Assembly: GCF_902506505.1 (NCBI RefSeq)
Contig: NZ_LR733406.1
Span: forward strand, 930,001-994,000
Reading direction: 5' to 3'
Source of the DNA: Pseudomonas sp. 8AS
GTDB lineage: Bacteria; Pseudomonadota; Gammaproteobacteria; Pseudomonadales; Pseudomonadaceae
Length of the DNA: 64,000 bases
The translations under genes and the position numbers were made by a program. How positions within the stretch are numbered: the stretch's first letter is position 1; each line of letters starts with the position of its first letter. Below, piece after piece: positions 30,480 through 41,492 of the stretch. The notes beneath the pieces are model-generated. The model was not told where the DNA came from. It saw only the letters and a list, made by a program, of their open reading frames with translations, and did no database searches.

Positions 30480-31499
30480 TCAGTCGAATACGCCGAAGGT
30501 CATGTAGCTGAACCAGGAGCGCTCGCCGTCGTTGCTTGCGGCCTCGTCCTGCTGCTCTTCGGCATCCTGCTGGTTTTCCGGCTGCAGTTCGTCCGGGATT
30601 TGCTCCTCGGCGTCTTCGTACTGGCGGATCACGTCCTGGCTGGCGCGGGTTTCGCCCGGCGGCAGCGGGGTGTCGGATTCGATCAGGCCGAGGGTGGCCC
30701 TGGCCAGCCAGGAGCGGTTGTCGGCTTCTTCTTCGCGCGGGACGAAGTTGCCGTCGACCAGGCTCGGGTGGTCCGGGTAGTTGAGTTTCAGGGTTTCCAG
30801 GCTGGTGGCGGCCAGATCGGTCATCTCCAGGCGCTGGTAGGCTTCGGTCATCACCGCCAGGCCATCGCCGACGGACGGGGTTTCCTGGAAGTTTTCCACC
30901 ACGTAGCGGCCGCGGTTGGCGGCGGCGACATAGGCCTGGCGAGTCAGGTAGTAGTGCGCGGCATGGATTTCATAGGCGGCCAGCAGGTTGCGCAGGTAGA
31001 TCATGCGCTGCTTGGCGTCTGGGGCGTAGCGGCTGTTCGGATAGCGGCTGGTGAGCTGGGCGAACTCGTTGTAGGAGTCGCGGGCCGCGCCCGGGTCGCG
31101 CTTGGTCATGTCCAGCGGCAGGAAGCGGGCGATCAGGCCGCGGTCCTGGTCGAAGGAGGCCAGGCCTTTCAGGTAATAGGCGTAGTCGACATTGGCGTGC
31201 TGCGGATGCAGGCGGATGAAGCGCTCGGCAGCGGACTTGGCTGCTTCCGGTTCGGCGTTCTTGTAGTAGGCATAGATCAGCTCGAGCTGGGCCTGCTCGG
31301 CGTAGCGGCCGAACGGGTAGCGCGACTCCAGGGCTTTCAGCTTGGCCACGGCATTGGTGTAGCTGTTGCTGTTCAGGTCGTCCTGAGCCTGCTGGTAGAG
31401 CTCGGTCTCGCTCAGGTTTTCATCAACTTCCGGCTTGTTCGAAGAGCACGCGGCGGTGATGGCGAGCATGGCGATCAGCAGCAGGTGTTTCACTTGCAT
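30480..31499 (-). CDS. bamD: BamD (ComL) outer-membrane assembly lipoprotein
   Basis: This 339-residue lipoprotein of the BAM complex inserts beta-barrel proteins into the outer membrane. Signal peptide with lipobox ITAAC and lipidated Cys18, then five TPR-like repeats (about residues 30-245), including [21 protein letters not shown]. The C-terminal tail (about 270-339) is long and rich in Glu, Gln and Asp, a feature of Pseudomonas BamD. ATG 31497-31499. It is divergent from rluD, as in E. coli. Confidence 0.96.
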   Translation of the reverse strand: MQVKHLLLIAMLAITAACSSNKPEVDENLSETELYQQAQDDLNSNSYTNAVAKLKALESRYPFGRYAEQAQLELIYAYYKNAEPEAAKSAAERFIRLHPQHANVDYAYYLKGLASFDQDRGLIARFLPLDMTKRDPGAARDSYNEFAQLTSRYPNSRYAPDAKQRMIYLRNLLAAYEIHAAHYYLTRQAYVAAANRGRYVVENFQETPSVGDGLAVMTEAYQRLEMTDLAATSLETLKLNYPDHPSLVDGNFVPREEEADNRSWLARATLGLIESDTPLPPGETRASQDVIRQYEDAEEQIPDELQPENQQDAEEQQDEAASNDGERSWFSYMTFGVFD

Positions 31500-31547
31500 G
31501 GCGGCTTGCGTCCCTGTGACGGCCGGCTGTCTTGGCCTGGACCGTCC

Positions 31548-31556
31548 TGTTATGAT
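31548..31556 (+). promoter_or_regulatory. Extended -10 promoter of rluD
   Basis: TG-T-TATGAT (31548-31556) is an extended -10 element about 90 bp upstream of the rluD ATG. No good -35 is present, as is common with extended -10 promoters. Confidence 0.5.
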
Positions 31557-31646
31557 GAGCGCCCCGCAATGGCCGGGGCAAAGACGCCGTATTTAACCAC
31601 AGCGTGCAGCCGAAACCAAAAGCTGCACCTCCCTCCGCAGTAGCCC

Positions 31647-32618
31647 ATGTCCGAAGACGCCGATCAGCTCATCCAACTCACCGCCGAAGTGCCGTCCGCA
31701 CTGGGTGGTCAACGCCTCGACCAGGTCGCCGCCCAGCTGTTCGACGAGTACTCGCGCTCGCGCCTGTCGACCTGGATCAAGGATGGCCGCCTGACCGTCG
31801 ACGGTGCCGTAGTGCGCCCGCGTGACATCGTGCATGGTGGCGCCGTGTTGGCCCTGGAGGCCGAGCAGGAAGCCCAGGGCGAGTGGATCGCGCAGGACAT
31901 CGCGCTGAACATCGTCTACGAGGACGAGCACCTGCTGGTGATCGACAAGCCGGCCGGCCTGGTCGTCCATCCGGCTGCCGGGCACGCCGACGGCACCCTG
32001 CTCAATGCCCTGCTGCACCATGTGCCGGACATCATCAACGTGCCGCGCGCCGGCATCGTCCACCGTCTGGACAAGGACACCACCGGCCTGATGGTGGTGG
32101 CCAAGACCCTGCAGGCGCAGACCCGCCTGGTCGACCAGATGCAGAAGCGCTCGATCAGTCGCATCTATGAGTGCATCTGTATCGGCGTGATCACCTCCGG
32201 CGGCAAGATCGACGCCCCGATCGGCCGCAGCTCGGCCAACCGCCAGCGCATGGCGGTGATCGACGGCGGCAAGCCGGCCGTCACCCATTATCGGGTGCTC
32301 GAGCGCTTCCGCTCGCACACCCATGTGCGGGTCAAGCTGGAGACCGGGCGCACCCACCAGATTCGCGTGCACATGACCCATGTTGGCTACCCGCTGGTCG
32401 GCGACCCGCTGTACGCCGGCCGCTTCCGCATCCCGCCGGCCGCCAGCCCGACCCTGGTGCAGACGCTCAAGGAGTTCCCGCGCCAGGCCCTGCATGCGCG
32501 CTTCCTCGAACTGACCCATCCGATCACCGGGCAGCGCATGAAGTGGGAATCGCCGTTGCCCGATGACCTGGTGTGGATGCTGTCCCTGCTGCGCCAGGAC
32601 AACGAATCCTTCGTCTGA
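31647..32618 (+). CDS. rluD: 23S rRNA pseudouridine 1911/1915/1917 synthase
   Basis: This 323-residue enzyme makes three pseudouridines in helix 69 of 23S rRNA. An N-terminal S4 RNA-binding domain (about 18-80: GGQRLDQVAAQLFDEYSRSRL) is followed by the RluA-type catalytic domain. The catalytic Asp142 lies in HRLDKDTTGLMVVAK. C-terminal TGRTHQIRVHMTHVGYPLVG is conserved. The stop overlaps the pgeF start by one base (TGATG). The order bamD, rluD, pgeF, clpB is conserved with E. coli. Confidence 0.97.
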   Translation: MSEDADQLIQLTAEVPSALGGQRLDQVAAQLFDEYSRSRLSTWIKDGRLTVDGAVVRPRDIVHGGAVLALEAEQEAQGEWIAQDIALNIVYEDEHLLVIDKPAGLVVHPAAGHADGTLLNALLHHVPDIINVPRAGIVHRLDKDTTGLMVVAKTLQAQTRLVDQMQKRSISRIYECICIGVITSGGKIDAPIGRSSANRQRMAVIDGGKPAVTHYRVLERFRSHTHVRVKLETGRTHQIRVHMTHVGYPLVGDPLYAGRFRIPPAASPTLVQTLKEFPRQALHARFLELTHPITGQRMKWESPLPDDLVWMLSLLRQDNESFV

Positions 32619-33346
32619 TGAGTACTGAGTGGCTGACGCCCGACTGGCCTGCGCCCGCTAGCGTGCGGGCCTGCGTCACCACCCGCGCTGGCGGTGTCAG
32701 CCTCGCGCCCTTCGACAGCCTCAATCTCGGCGACCATGTCGAGGATGATCCGCAGGCCGTCGCCCGCAACCGCCAGATCCTTACGTCCGCCTTGCACTGC
32801 CAGCCGGCCTGGCTGCGTCAGGTGCATGGCGTGCAGGTGGTCGAGGCCGATCCGGCTCGGGTGGCCGAAGCCGATGCCAGCTGGAGCGCTACCCCGGGTA
32901 TCGCTAGTGCCGTATTGACCGCCGATTGCCTGCCGGCGCTGTTCTGCGACCGCGCCGGCACCCGCGTGGCGGCGGCCCATGCCGGCTGGCGCGGGCTGGC
33001 CGGCGGCGTGCTGGAAGCCACCCTGGATGCCCTGGCCCTGCCTGCACCGGAGGTGCTGGTTTGGCTCGGCCCGGCCATTGGCCCGCAGGCCTTCGAGGTC
33101 GGCGCGGAAGTGCGCGAGGCCTTCCTGGCCAGTCATGCCGAGGCTGCCCAGGCCTTCACCCCCAGCGCCAACGCCGGCAAGTACCTGGCCGACATCTACC
33201 GGCTGGCGCGCATCCGCCTGGCTGCTCGCGGCGTCACCGCCGTGTACGGCGGCGGCCTCTGCACGGTCGGCGATGCGCGCTTCTATTCCTACCGCCGCGC
33301 CGCCCGCACCGGGCGCGTCGCCTCGCTGATCTGGCTGGCCGACTGA
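32618..33346 (+). CDS. pgeF: Peptidoglycan editing factor PgeF (YfiH, laccase-domain protein)
   Basis: This 242-residue Cu-oxidase_4/multicopper polyphenol oxidoreductase-fold protein prevents L-Ser being used in place of L-Ala in peptidoglycan stems. The zinc-site pattern is visible: RQVHGVQVV, TADCLPALF and AAHAGWRGLAGG supply the His, Cys and His. FYSYRRAARTGR near the C-terminus is conserved. ATG 32618 is directly coupled to rluD. An upstream frame extension into rluD is rejected. Confidence 0.93.
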   Translation: MSTEWLTPDWPAPASVRACVTTRAGGVSLAPFDSLNLGDHVEDDPQAVARNRQILTSALHCQPAWLRQVHGVQVVEADPARVAEADASWSATPGIASAVLTADCLPALFCDRAGTRVAAAHAGWRGLAGGVLEATLDALALPAPEVLVWLGPAIGPQAFEVGAEVREAFLASHAEAAQAFTPSANAGKYLADIYRLARIRLAARGVTAVYGGGLCTVGDARFYSYRRAARTGRVASLIWLAD

Positions 33347-33366
33347 CCTGCATCAACGCCGGCACG

Positions 33367-33394
33367 CTTGAATCGCGAAAAACTGTCCTCATCT
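33367..33394 (+). promoter_or_regulatory. Sigma-32 heat-shock promoter of clpB
   Basis: CTTGAAT (33367-33373), 13-nt spacer, CCTCATCT (33387-33394), a near-consensus RpoH promoter (consensus CTTGAAA, 11-16 nt, CCCCATNT). It gives a leader of about 70 nt before the clpB ATG. Confidence 0.85.
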
Positions 33395-33472
33395 ATGCTT
33401 CATCCCGGCGGGCTTTTCGTTTCTGGGGCGCTCATCGCCCCGGCCCGCCCTCAATAGAAAGGACGAACCTCC

Positions 33473-36037
<2,565 letters not shown>

Positions 36038-36051
36038 GTCTTGTCGTGATG

Positions 36052-36077
36052 AAAAAGCCCCGCAAGCGGGGCTTTTT
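36052..36077. terminator. Bidirectional terminator between clpB and the PilZ gene
   Basis: AAAAAGCCCCGC (36052-36063) and GCGGGGCTTTTT (36066-36077) form a 12-bp perfect stem. A-run on one side and T-run on the other let it serve both convergent transcripts. Confidence 0.93.
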
Positions 36078-36141
36078 CATGGTTGCATGCAGGCGTCTGG
36101 AGTCGGCGCAATGCTCGAGTCCAGGTGCCGCATGGACGGGC

Positions 36142-36474
36142 TCACAGGTGCTGCAGCACGATCTCCAGCGCGCTCGCCTGGTCGTCGGCCAGGTCGATGA
36201 TGTGGAAGCCGCTCCAGCCGTGCTGGCCATTGGCGCCGGGACGGCTCCACAGGCAGTCGGCACCCAGGCGGATCTCGTGGATGCCCTGCAGCGGCTCGCC
36301 CAGTACCAGGCGGCACTCCCACACCGAGTCGGCCTCCAGCGGCACGTCGCTGACCAGCATGAAACCGTCGGCGGACAGGTCGACGATGCGTCCCAGGCGC
36401 TTGCCGGAGTGGAAGTCGAGCACTTCCAGGCTGAGTTCGGTGGTGTGGCGACTGTGCTGGCGACGATCGTCCAT
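36142..36474 (-). CDS. PilZ domain protein (c-di-GMP binding)
   Basis: This 110-residue stand-alone PilZ domain carries both c-di-GMP motifs: the RxxxR box as RRQHSR (residues 4-9) and DLSADGFML (D/NxSxxG box). The rest is a beta-barrel with a C-terminal helix. ATG 36474 follows the DUF1631 stop codon directly, with no gap, so the two are translationally linked. It is not PilZ itself (PA2960-like), which lacks the c-di-GMP motifs. Likely a c-di-GMP receptor acting with the DUF1631 protein; that partnership is inferred from the operon only. Confidence 0.9.
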   Translation of the reverse strand: MDDRRQHSRHTTELSLEVLDFHSGKRLGRIVDLSADGFMLVSDVPLEADSVWECRLVLGEPLQGIHEIRLGADCLWSRPGANGQHGWSGFHIIDLADDQASALEIVLQHL

Positions 36475-38844
36475 TCAGGCTCCTTGGTCGACTTCGGTGG
36501 TGCGCCCGGTAAAGCGCTGGAGGACGCGGTAGATGGCATGCAGGGCGCGGTCCATCAGCGGCTTCTCGCGCTCGGGGGCGACGATGCGTGCCAGGCCCTG
36601 TTCCATTTCGCTGGCCAGTTGCTTGATCGGCTTGATCGCCACGCGCTGGCCGCTGTGGTCGACGAACATGTAGTTGTGCGTGGTCGGGCTGAACCAGGAC
36701 AGCTTGAGGGTGCGGGTTTCCGTGCCCTGGCCAAACTCGAACCAGGTGCCGAACTCCAGCTGCTGCAATTCCTCGAGCAGTGCCTGGGCGCGCGCCGACA
36801 GATTCTCGTTGTGGTGGGTGGGTGCGGCCAGGGCGGCGTCCTCGCCCAGCATCATGCCCAGCGGGCTTTCCTGCAGGGTGGCCTTGAGCTGGGCGGCCAC
36901 CTGCGGCTGCCTGGCCTGCACCGCGTACTGGCAGGCGACGATGTCCTGCAGCAGGCGGCGGATGCCGTCTTCGTGGTAGCCGCCGAGCAGCTCCAGGCCC
37001 TTGCGCAGGTCATCCAGCAGGGCGACGCGCAGGCCTTGCAGGCGGGCACTGCCGGCGGCGTCCAGCAGGGTGCCGCTCCAGGCCAGTTGCTCGGCCACTT
37101 CGCAGGAGCGCCGCCATTCGCCGCTGTGTTCGCCGTGACGGAGCAGGACGAACACCAGCACGTCGGTCCAGGTCAGTTCGAGGAAGTTGCGGATGATGGT
37201 CGGCAGCTCGCGCTCCTTGAGCGCCTGGTTGATGGCGTCGACGGCCAGCTGGCGCGCGCCGAGCAGCTTGTCGCGACCCTTGGCCGCCTCGACGGCGCGC
37301 CGCTCGCGCAGTTCGACCTTGTGCTGGAGGGTGGCGACGAACTCGTTGAACTCCTCGAGCAGGCTGTCGAACAGCAGCAGGTCGCCGGCAAAGCCGTGGA
37401 TCACCCGCTCCACCACCCAGTGCATCTTCGCCAGCAGGCCGCGTTCGTCGCCTTCGCCGCCATACAGCACACCGGCCTGGGCCATGCTGTTGAGCAGGCG
37501 CCGCGCCGGATGATGGTGCTGGGTGAACAGCGCCTTGTCCTGCAGCGCCACCTTCAGGTAGGGCGTATGCAGGTGCGACAGGGCGGTCTTGCAGGCATCC
37601 GGCAGGTTGTCATCGTCGAGGATGAAGTCGAACAGCATGCCGACCAGGTCGACCACGTCGGCTTCCTGGTCCGAAAGCTTCTGCTGGCCGGGCCGCTGGC
37701 TATGGGTTTCCAGCTGTTGCTGCAGGTCGGCCTTGAGGCCCTCGACGGCTTGCGGGCGCTGCAGGCGCTGGCTGAGGTCGTGGCTCGACTGCTGCTGCAG
37801 GCGGTTCAGGGCGTCGAGCAGTTCGCTGGCGCTGTAGGTGCTGGTGGCGGAGCGCGGGGCGAAGCTGGCAATGCTGCGAGTGCCGCCGAGCAGCGGGGCA
37901 TCGGCATTGCGTTCGCGGCGTTCGCCGAGCAGCGCGGCCAGGCCGCCGAACAGCTGGGCGGGATCCTCGGGCGGCGGGCTGCTGAGGTCCGCCGGGGCGG
38001 CGTAATGCGGCTCGATGGAGGCATGCAGCAGCTCGGCTGACGGGGTGGGGGGCGCGGCTTGTGCCGGGGTACGGTGTGCCGCGCCCGGCGCGGCAGGCGT
38101 CCGGGCGGCTGCACCCGGGGTGGCCGGTGCGGGGGCGGCGCCGGAACTGCGCTGCGCGCTGTACTTCAGGTTGGGCAGGATGCCGGCGTCGATCAGGCGC
38201 TGGTTGAGGGCTTCGTACAGGGGCTCGAGGCCGTGCATCACCTGCTGGTCGAACAGGGTATAGAGGATGATCTTGATCCGCAGCGGCAAGGGATGCGGCG
38301 CCAGGGCCTGGCGGAAGGCGCGGGCGATGGCCGGCGGGCCGAAGGGGTTGCTGTCCTCGCCGAGCTTGTGGCCATTGTTGAGCAGGGCCAGGCGCTGCTC
38401 GAGGGCATACAGGGCGCGTGCGCTGCGCGCCTTGACCCGGCTGACCATGTTGATGACCTGCAGGCTCTCTTCGTAGTCCTCGTTCTGCACCAGTGCCAGC
38501 TGCTCGGCATCCAGCATGCCGATCGGTTCGGCGGCCTTGAGCCTGCCGGCGAGGAAGTCGGCGAAGTTCTGCGCGATCTGCTGGTGGTAGCTGCGTTCGA
38601 TCAGCGGGCGCAGTTTGCGGATCTCGCGCATGCTGTCGAAGAACAGCGCCTGCACGCGGTTGTTCTCGGCCTTGTCCGCGCAGTCGAAGAGGGTGTCGTC
38701 GACCCGGCCGAACACGCCGCTCAGGTCTTCAGCCAGCCGCTTAACCAGCAGCGTGCGGCAGTCCTGCAGCAGCTCGCCGAAGCGTGGCGGGATGCCACGA
38801 CCGGTGGGGCGTGAGGGGATATGCGGAGTATCCGGGGTACTCAT
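36475..38844 (-). CDS. DUF1631 domain protein (copy 1, with PilZ partner)
   Basis: This is a 789-residue soluble protein. The N-terminal block (about 20-110) contains DDTLFDCADKAENN and FFDSMREIRKLRPLIERSY; then SNPFGPPAIARAFRQAL and LYEALNQRLIDAGILPNLK. A long Pro/Ala/Ser-rich linker (about residues 225-310) leads to a helical C-terminal half ending in a small beta-domain (TWFEFGQGTETRTLKLSW). ATG 38844 with AGGAAAG upstream; the longer GTG frame to 38910 is less likely. It shares many blocks with the protein at 52734-55052. Function of DUF1631 is unknown. The immediately following PilZ gene suggests c-di-GMP control. Confidence 0.85.
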   Translation of the reverse strand: MSTPDTPHIPSRPTGRGIPPRFGELLQDCRTLLVKRLAEDLSGVFGRVDDTLFDCADKAENNRVQALFFDSMREIRKLRPLIERSYHQQIAQNFADFLAGRLKAAEPIGMLDAEQLALVQNEDYEESLQVINMVSRVKARSARALYALEQRLALLNNGHKLGEDSNPFGPPAIARAFRQALAPHPLPLRIKIILYTLFDQQVMHGLEPLYEALNQRLIDAGILPNLKYSAQRSSGAAPAPATPGAAARTPAAPGAAHRTPAQAAPPTPSAELLHASIEPHYAAPADLSSPPPEDPAQLFGGLAALLGERRERNADAPLLGGTRSIASFAPRSATSTYSASELLDALNRLQQQSSHDLSQRLQRPQAVEGLKADLQQQLETHSQRPGQQKLSDQEADVVDLVGMLFDFILDDDNLPDACKTALSHLHTPYLKVALQDKALFTQHHHPARRLLNSMAQAGVLYGGEGDERGLLAKMHWVVERVIHGFAGDLLLFDSLLEEFNEFVATLQHKVELRERRAVEAAKGRDKLLGARQLAVDAINQALKERELPTIIRNFLELTWTDVLVFVLLRHGEHSGEWRRSCEVAEQLAWSGTLLDAAGSARLQGLRVALLDDLRKGLELLGGYHEDGIRRLLQDIVACQYAVQARQPQVAAQLKATLQESPLGMMLGEDAALAAPTHHNENLSARAQALLEELQQLEFGTWFEFGQGTETRTLKLSWFSPTTHNYMFVDHSGQRVAIKPIKQLASEMEQGLARIVAPEREKPLMDRALHAIYRVLQRFTGRTTEVDQGA

Positions 38845-38963
38845 GGGCTTTCCTGTGCGGGCCTTGCCGGTCCGCGCTTCCTGCAGTGATGTCGTTCGGG
38901 TGGTAGACACATAGTAGCCGGAAGTCGGCGCGCAAGGCGTTGTTAAGAAAGTGATTTCAAGGC

Positions 38964-38991
38964 TTGACAGGGGCTCGCGAAAACGTAAAAT
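38964..38991 (+). promoter_or_regulatory. Sigma-70 promoter of the tRNA operon
   Basis: TTGACA (38964-38969), 16-nt spacer, TAAAAT (38986-38991), followed by a GC-rich discriminator GGCGCGCC, as expected for a stringently controlled stable-RNA promoter. Confidence 0.85.
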
Positions 38992-39056
38992 GGCGCGCCT
39001 CAGATGCGGGAAGCGGTAAACGCCGAAGCCTGTTGATGAGCTGGAAGGTGATACGT

Positions 39057-39132
39057 TCCGCGATAGCTCAGTCGGTAGAGCAAATGACTGTTAATCATTG
39101 GGTCCCTGGTTCGAGTCCAGGTCGCGGAGCCA
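39057..39132 (+). tRNA. tRNA-Asn (GTT)
   Basis: This 76-nt tRNA has acceptor TCCGCGA (39057-39063) pairing with TCGCGGA (39122-39128) and an encoded CCA. Anticodon GTT at 39090-39092. The T-loop TTCGAGTC is standard. First of three tRNAs in one operon. Confidence 0.97.
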
Positions 39133-39142
39133 ACTTTCTTAT

Positions 39143-39219
39143 CGGGGTATAGCGCAGTCCGGTAGCGCGCTTGCTTTGGGAGCAAGATGTCGGGAGTTCG
39201 AATCCCCCTACCCCGACCA
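39143..39219 (+). tRNA. tRNA-Pro (TGG)
   Basis: This 77-nt tRNA has acceptor CGGGGTA (39143-39149) pairing with TACCCCG (39209-39215) and encoded CCA. Anticodon loop TTTGGGA with TGG at 39177-39179. Ten bases after tRNA-Asn. Confidence 0.97.
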
Positions 39220-39225
39220 TTTTCA

Positions 39226-39301
39226 GGGTCGTTAGCTCAGTTGGTAGAGCAGTTGGCTTTTAACCAATTGGTCGTAGGTTCGAATCCTACACGACCCACC
39301 A
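39226..39301 (+). tRNA. tRNA-Lys (TTT)
   Basis: This 76-nt tRNA has acceptor GGGTCGT (39226-39232) pairing with ACGACCC (39291-39297) and encoded CCA. Anticodon TTT at 39259-39261. Six bases after tRNA-Pro; an intrinsic terminator follows. Confidence 0.97.
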
Positions 39302-39333
39302 ACATCTTCCCGGGCCTGCCTCGGGAAACAACA

Positions 39334-39356
39334 AACCCGCCTAGTGCGGGTTTTTT
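39334..39356 (+). terminator. Intrinsic terminator of the tRNA operon
   Basis: AACCCGC (39334-39340), loop CTAGT, GCGGG-TT (39346-39352), then a T-run to 39356. Confidence 0.9.
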
Positions 39357-39419
39357 GTTGTCTTTTTTTCGTGCCTGCGCGCCTGGCCGGGTTGCCCCGG
39401 GCAGGCGCGCAGCGCGCAA

Positions 39420-40718
39420 TCAGTGCAGCTTGAGGCGTGGCTCGGTGCTGCGGCCGATGCGGTCGCTGAGCATCAGCAGCAGGGTGCGGAAGGTGCCGTA
39501 CAGGGCCATCTGGTGCATGCGGTAGAGCGAGATGTAGAACATCCGCGCCAGCCAACCTTCCAGCTTGACGCTGCCCATCAGGTTGCCCATCAGGTTGCCC
39601 ACCGCGGAGAAGCGCGACAGGGAGATCAGCGAGCCGTAGTCCTGGTAGCGGAAGGCCGCCAGCGGCTTGCCCTGCAGGCGTAGCCTGAGCGATTTGGCCA
39701 GCAGTGAGGCCTGCTGGTGCGCGGCCTGGGCGCGCGGCGGGACGCTGCGTTCGCCGCCGTCGCCGAGCGGGCAGGCGGCGCAGTCGCCGAAGGCGAAGAT
39801 GTTGTCGTCCAGCGTGGTTTGCAGGCTCGGGCGCACCAGCAGCTGGTTGATGCGGTTGCACTCCAGGCCGTCCAGTTCCTTGAGGAACGCCGGGGCGCGG
39901 ATGCCGGCGGCCCAGACCTTGAGGCTGGCCTGCACCTCGATGCCCTGGGCGACGAGCAGGGCCTGCTCGCTGACCTGGCTGACGGCGCTGTTGGTCAGCA
40001 CGGTCACCCCGAGCTTTTCCAGGGTCTGGTGCACCGGCTGGCTGATCCGCTCCGGCAGTGCCGGCAGCACGCGCGGCCCCGCCTCGATCAGGGTGATGCG
40101 CATGTTCTGCGGCTGGATGTTGTTCAAACCGTAGGCCGCCAGCTCATGGGCGGCATGGTGCAGTTCGGCGGCCAGTTCGACGCCGGTGGCGCCGGCGCCG
40201 ACGATGGCCACGCTGATCTGGCCGTCGTCGGTTTTGCCGGCGTGGGCGCGCAGGTAGTGGCTGAGCAGCTGGCGGTGGAAGCGCTCGGCTTGCTCGCGGG
40301 TGTCGAGGAAGATGCAGTGCTCGGTCGCGCCGGGGGTGCCGAAGTCGTTGGTGGTGCTGCCGACGGCGATCACCAGGCTGTCGTAGCCCAGCTCGCGGGC
40401 GGCCAGCAGCTCGGCGCCGTGCTCGTCCAGGGTGGCGGCCAGGCGAATGCTGCGGCGAGCACGGTCCAGCCCGCTCATGCGCCCGAGCTGGAACTGGAAG
40501 TGGTTCCACTTGGCCTGGGCCACGTAGTTCAGCTCGTCCTCGGAGGAGTTCAGCGAGCCGGAGGCGACTTCGTGCAGCAGCGGTTTCCAGATGTGGGTGA
40601 GGTTGGCGTCGACCAGGGTGATGCTGGCCTGGCCGCGCCTGCCCAGGGTTCTACCCAGGCGGGTAGCAAGCTCCAGGCCGCCGGCGCCGCCGCCGACGAT
40701 CACGATGCGATGGTGCAT
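39420..40718 (-). CDS. ndh: Type II NADH dehydrogenase (NDH-2)
   Basis: This 432-residue membrane-associated flavoprotein passes electrons from NADH to ubiquinone without pumping protons. FAD motif IVIVGGGAGGLELATRLG at the N-terminus; NADH-binding motif VAIVGAGATGVELAAEL near residue 170. NIFAFGDCAACPL near residue 310 is the second FAD contact, with the QAAHQQA helix after it. The C-terminal region includes an amphipathic membrane-binding stretch. ATG 40716-40718. A 57-residue DUF3094 gene lies just upstream on the same strand. Confidence 0.95.
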   Translation of the reverse strand: MHHRIVIVGGGAGGLELATRLGRTLGRRGQASITLVDANLTHIWKPLLHEVASGSLNSSEDELNYVAQAKWNHFQFQLGRMSGLDRARRSIRLAATLDEHGAELLAARELGYDSLVIAVGSTTNDFGTPGATEHCIFLDTREQAERFHRQLLSHYLRAHAGKTDDGQISVAIVGAGATGVELAAELHHAAHELAAYGLNNIQPQNMRITLIEAGPRVLPALPERISQPVHQTLEKLGVTVLTNSAVSQVSEQALLVAQGIEVQASLKVWAAGIRAPAFLKELDGLECNRINQLLVRPSLQTTLDDNIFAFGDCAACPLGDGGERSVPPRAQAAHQQASLLAKSLRLRLQGKPLAAFRYQDYGSLISLSRFSAVGNLMGNLMGSVKLEGWLARMFYISLYRMHQMALYGTFRTLLLMLSDRIGRSTEPRLKLH

Positions 40719-40781
40719 GGGGGTATCTCATAAGGCTTGGGGAATCCGGGGTGGAGTCCGGCCGGGCGAGCGCTAAGCAGC

Positions 40782-40955
40782 TCATAGCACCAGACGACTC
40801 AGGAGGCGGCTCAGCACGCCGAGCACGATGACCGCGAGCAGGATGACCAGCAGCAGGCGCCAGACCCGGAAGGGCGGGCGCTCGACCCGGTGCTGTGGCG
40901 CGCTCAGGTACTGATCGACGCGCTGCTGGTCTTCGGGGCTCAAGCGGCTGGACAT
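40782..40955 (-). CDS. DUF3094 small membrane protein
   Basis: This 57-residue protein starts MSSRLSPEDQQRVDQYLSAP and has one hydrophobic segment near residues 35-55 (VWRLLLVILLAVIVLGVLS). It fits DUF3094, short single-pass Pseudomonas proteins of unknown role. ATG 40953-40955 with GCGAGGTGC upstream. It lies 63 bp before ndh on the same strand and may share its transcript; the MOSC gene ends 24 bp upstream of its start. Confidence 0.8.
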   Translation of the reverse strand: MSSRLSPEDQQRVDQYLSAPQHRVERPPFRVWRLLLVILLAVIVLGVLSRLLSRLVL

Positions 40956-40979
40956 GGCGCACCTCGCGAGAAAGTGGGC

Positions 40980-41492
40980 TCATTCTAGCCCTGCGTCGAC
41001 GAGCGGCTCAACGCACAGCGGGTCGTCCAGGCGAATAATGCCGCCGTGCAGCACGCGGGCGGTGATCCCGCCGTGGCCGCGCATGGCCTGGAAAGTGCCG
41101 GGGCCCAGGCGCTCCTCCAGCTTGGCGCAGGGCTGGCACCAGCCGGTGGTTTCCAGGATGGCCTGGCCGATGCGAAAGCGGCGGTTCTTCAGGCTGAACA
41201 GGTTGATGCCGGCGATGGCGATATTGCGCCGCAGGTCGGCGGCGCAGATCGGCCGCTCGGGCGTGCGGCCGAGCAATGCGTTGATCACCGCGAGGTGTTC
41301 CCACTGGATCAGCGTGACCTGGCGCGCGTTGCGGGGGCCGGGGCGGGCGTGGTCGCCGGTCAGGCCGGCTTCGCGGCGCGCCTCCACCGCGTCCAGTTCG
41401 AGCATGGCGCCGCCGGCCTGCGGGCGCACGCCGATCCAGCGCACCCGGCCTTGTTGCGGCACCCGGGCGAGCAGTTCTTGCAGCGGGCTCAC
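40980..41492 (-). CDS. MOSC domain protein (molybdenum cofactor sulfurase C-terminal type)
   Basis: This 170-residue MOSC protein starts at a GTG overlapping the upstream DUF1780 stop (GTGA). Conserved MOSC features: LTGDHARPGPRNARQVTLIQ, RRNIAIAGINLFSLK and the cysteine motif ETTGWCQPCAKLEE. MOSC proteins bind or transfer sulfur or molybdenum cofactor; YiiM and YcbX relatives detoxify N-hydroxylated bases. The single-domain form here is YiiM-like in size but its substrate is unknown. The apparent longer frame to 41873 is antisense-frame noise upstream of the GTG. Confidence 0.85.
   Translation of the reverse strand: MSPLQELLARVPQQGRVRWIGVRPQAGGAMLELDAVEARREAGLTGDHARPGPRNARQVTLIQWEHLAVINALLGRTPERPICAADLRRNIAIAGINLFSLKNRRFRIGQAILETTGWCQPCAKLEERLGPGTFQAMRGHGGITARVLHGGIIRLDDPLCVEPLVDAGLE

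Noticed and set aside
39057..39301. Prophage or island attachment site at the tRNA cluster
   Set aside because: No integrase and no duplicated tRNA 3' end in the flanking sequence.
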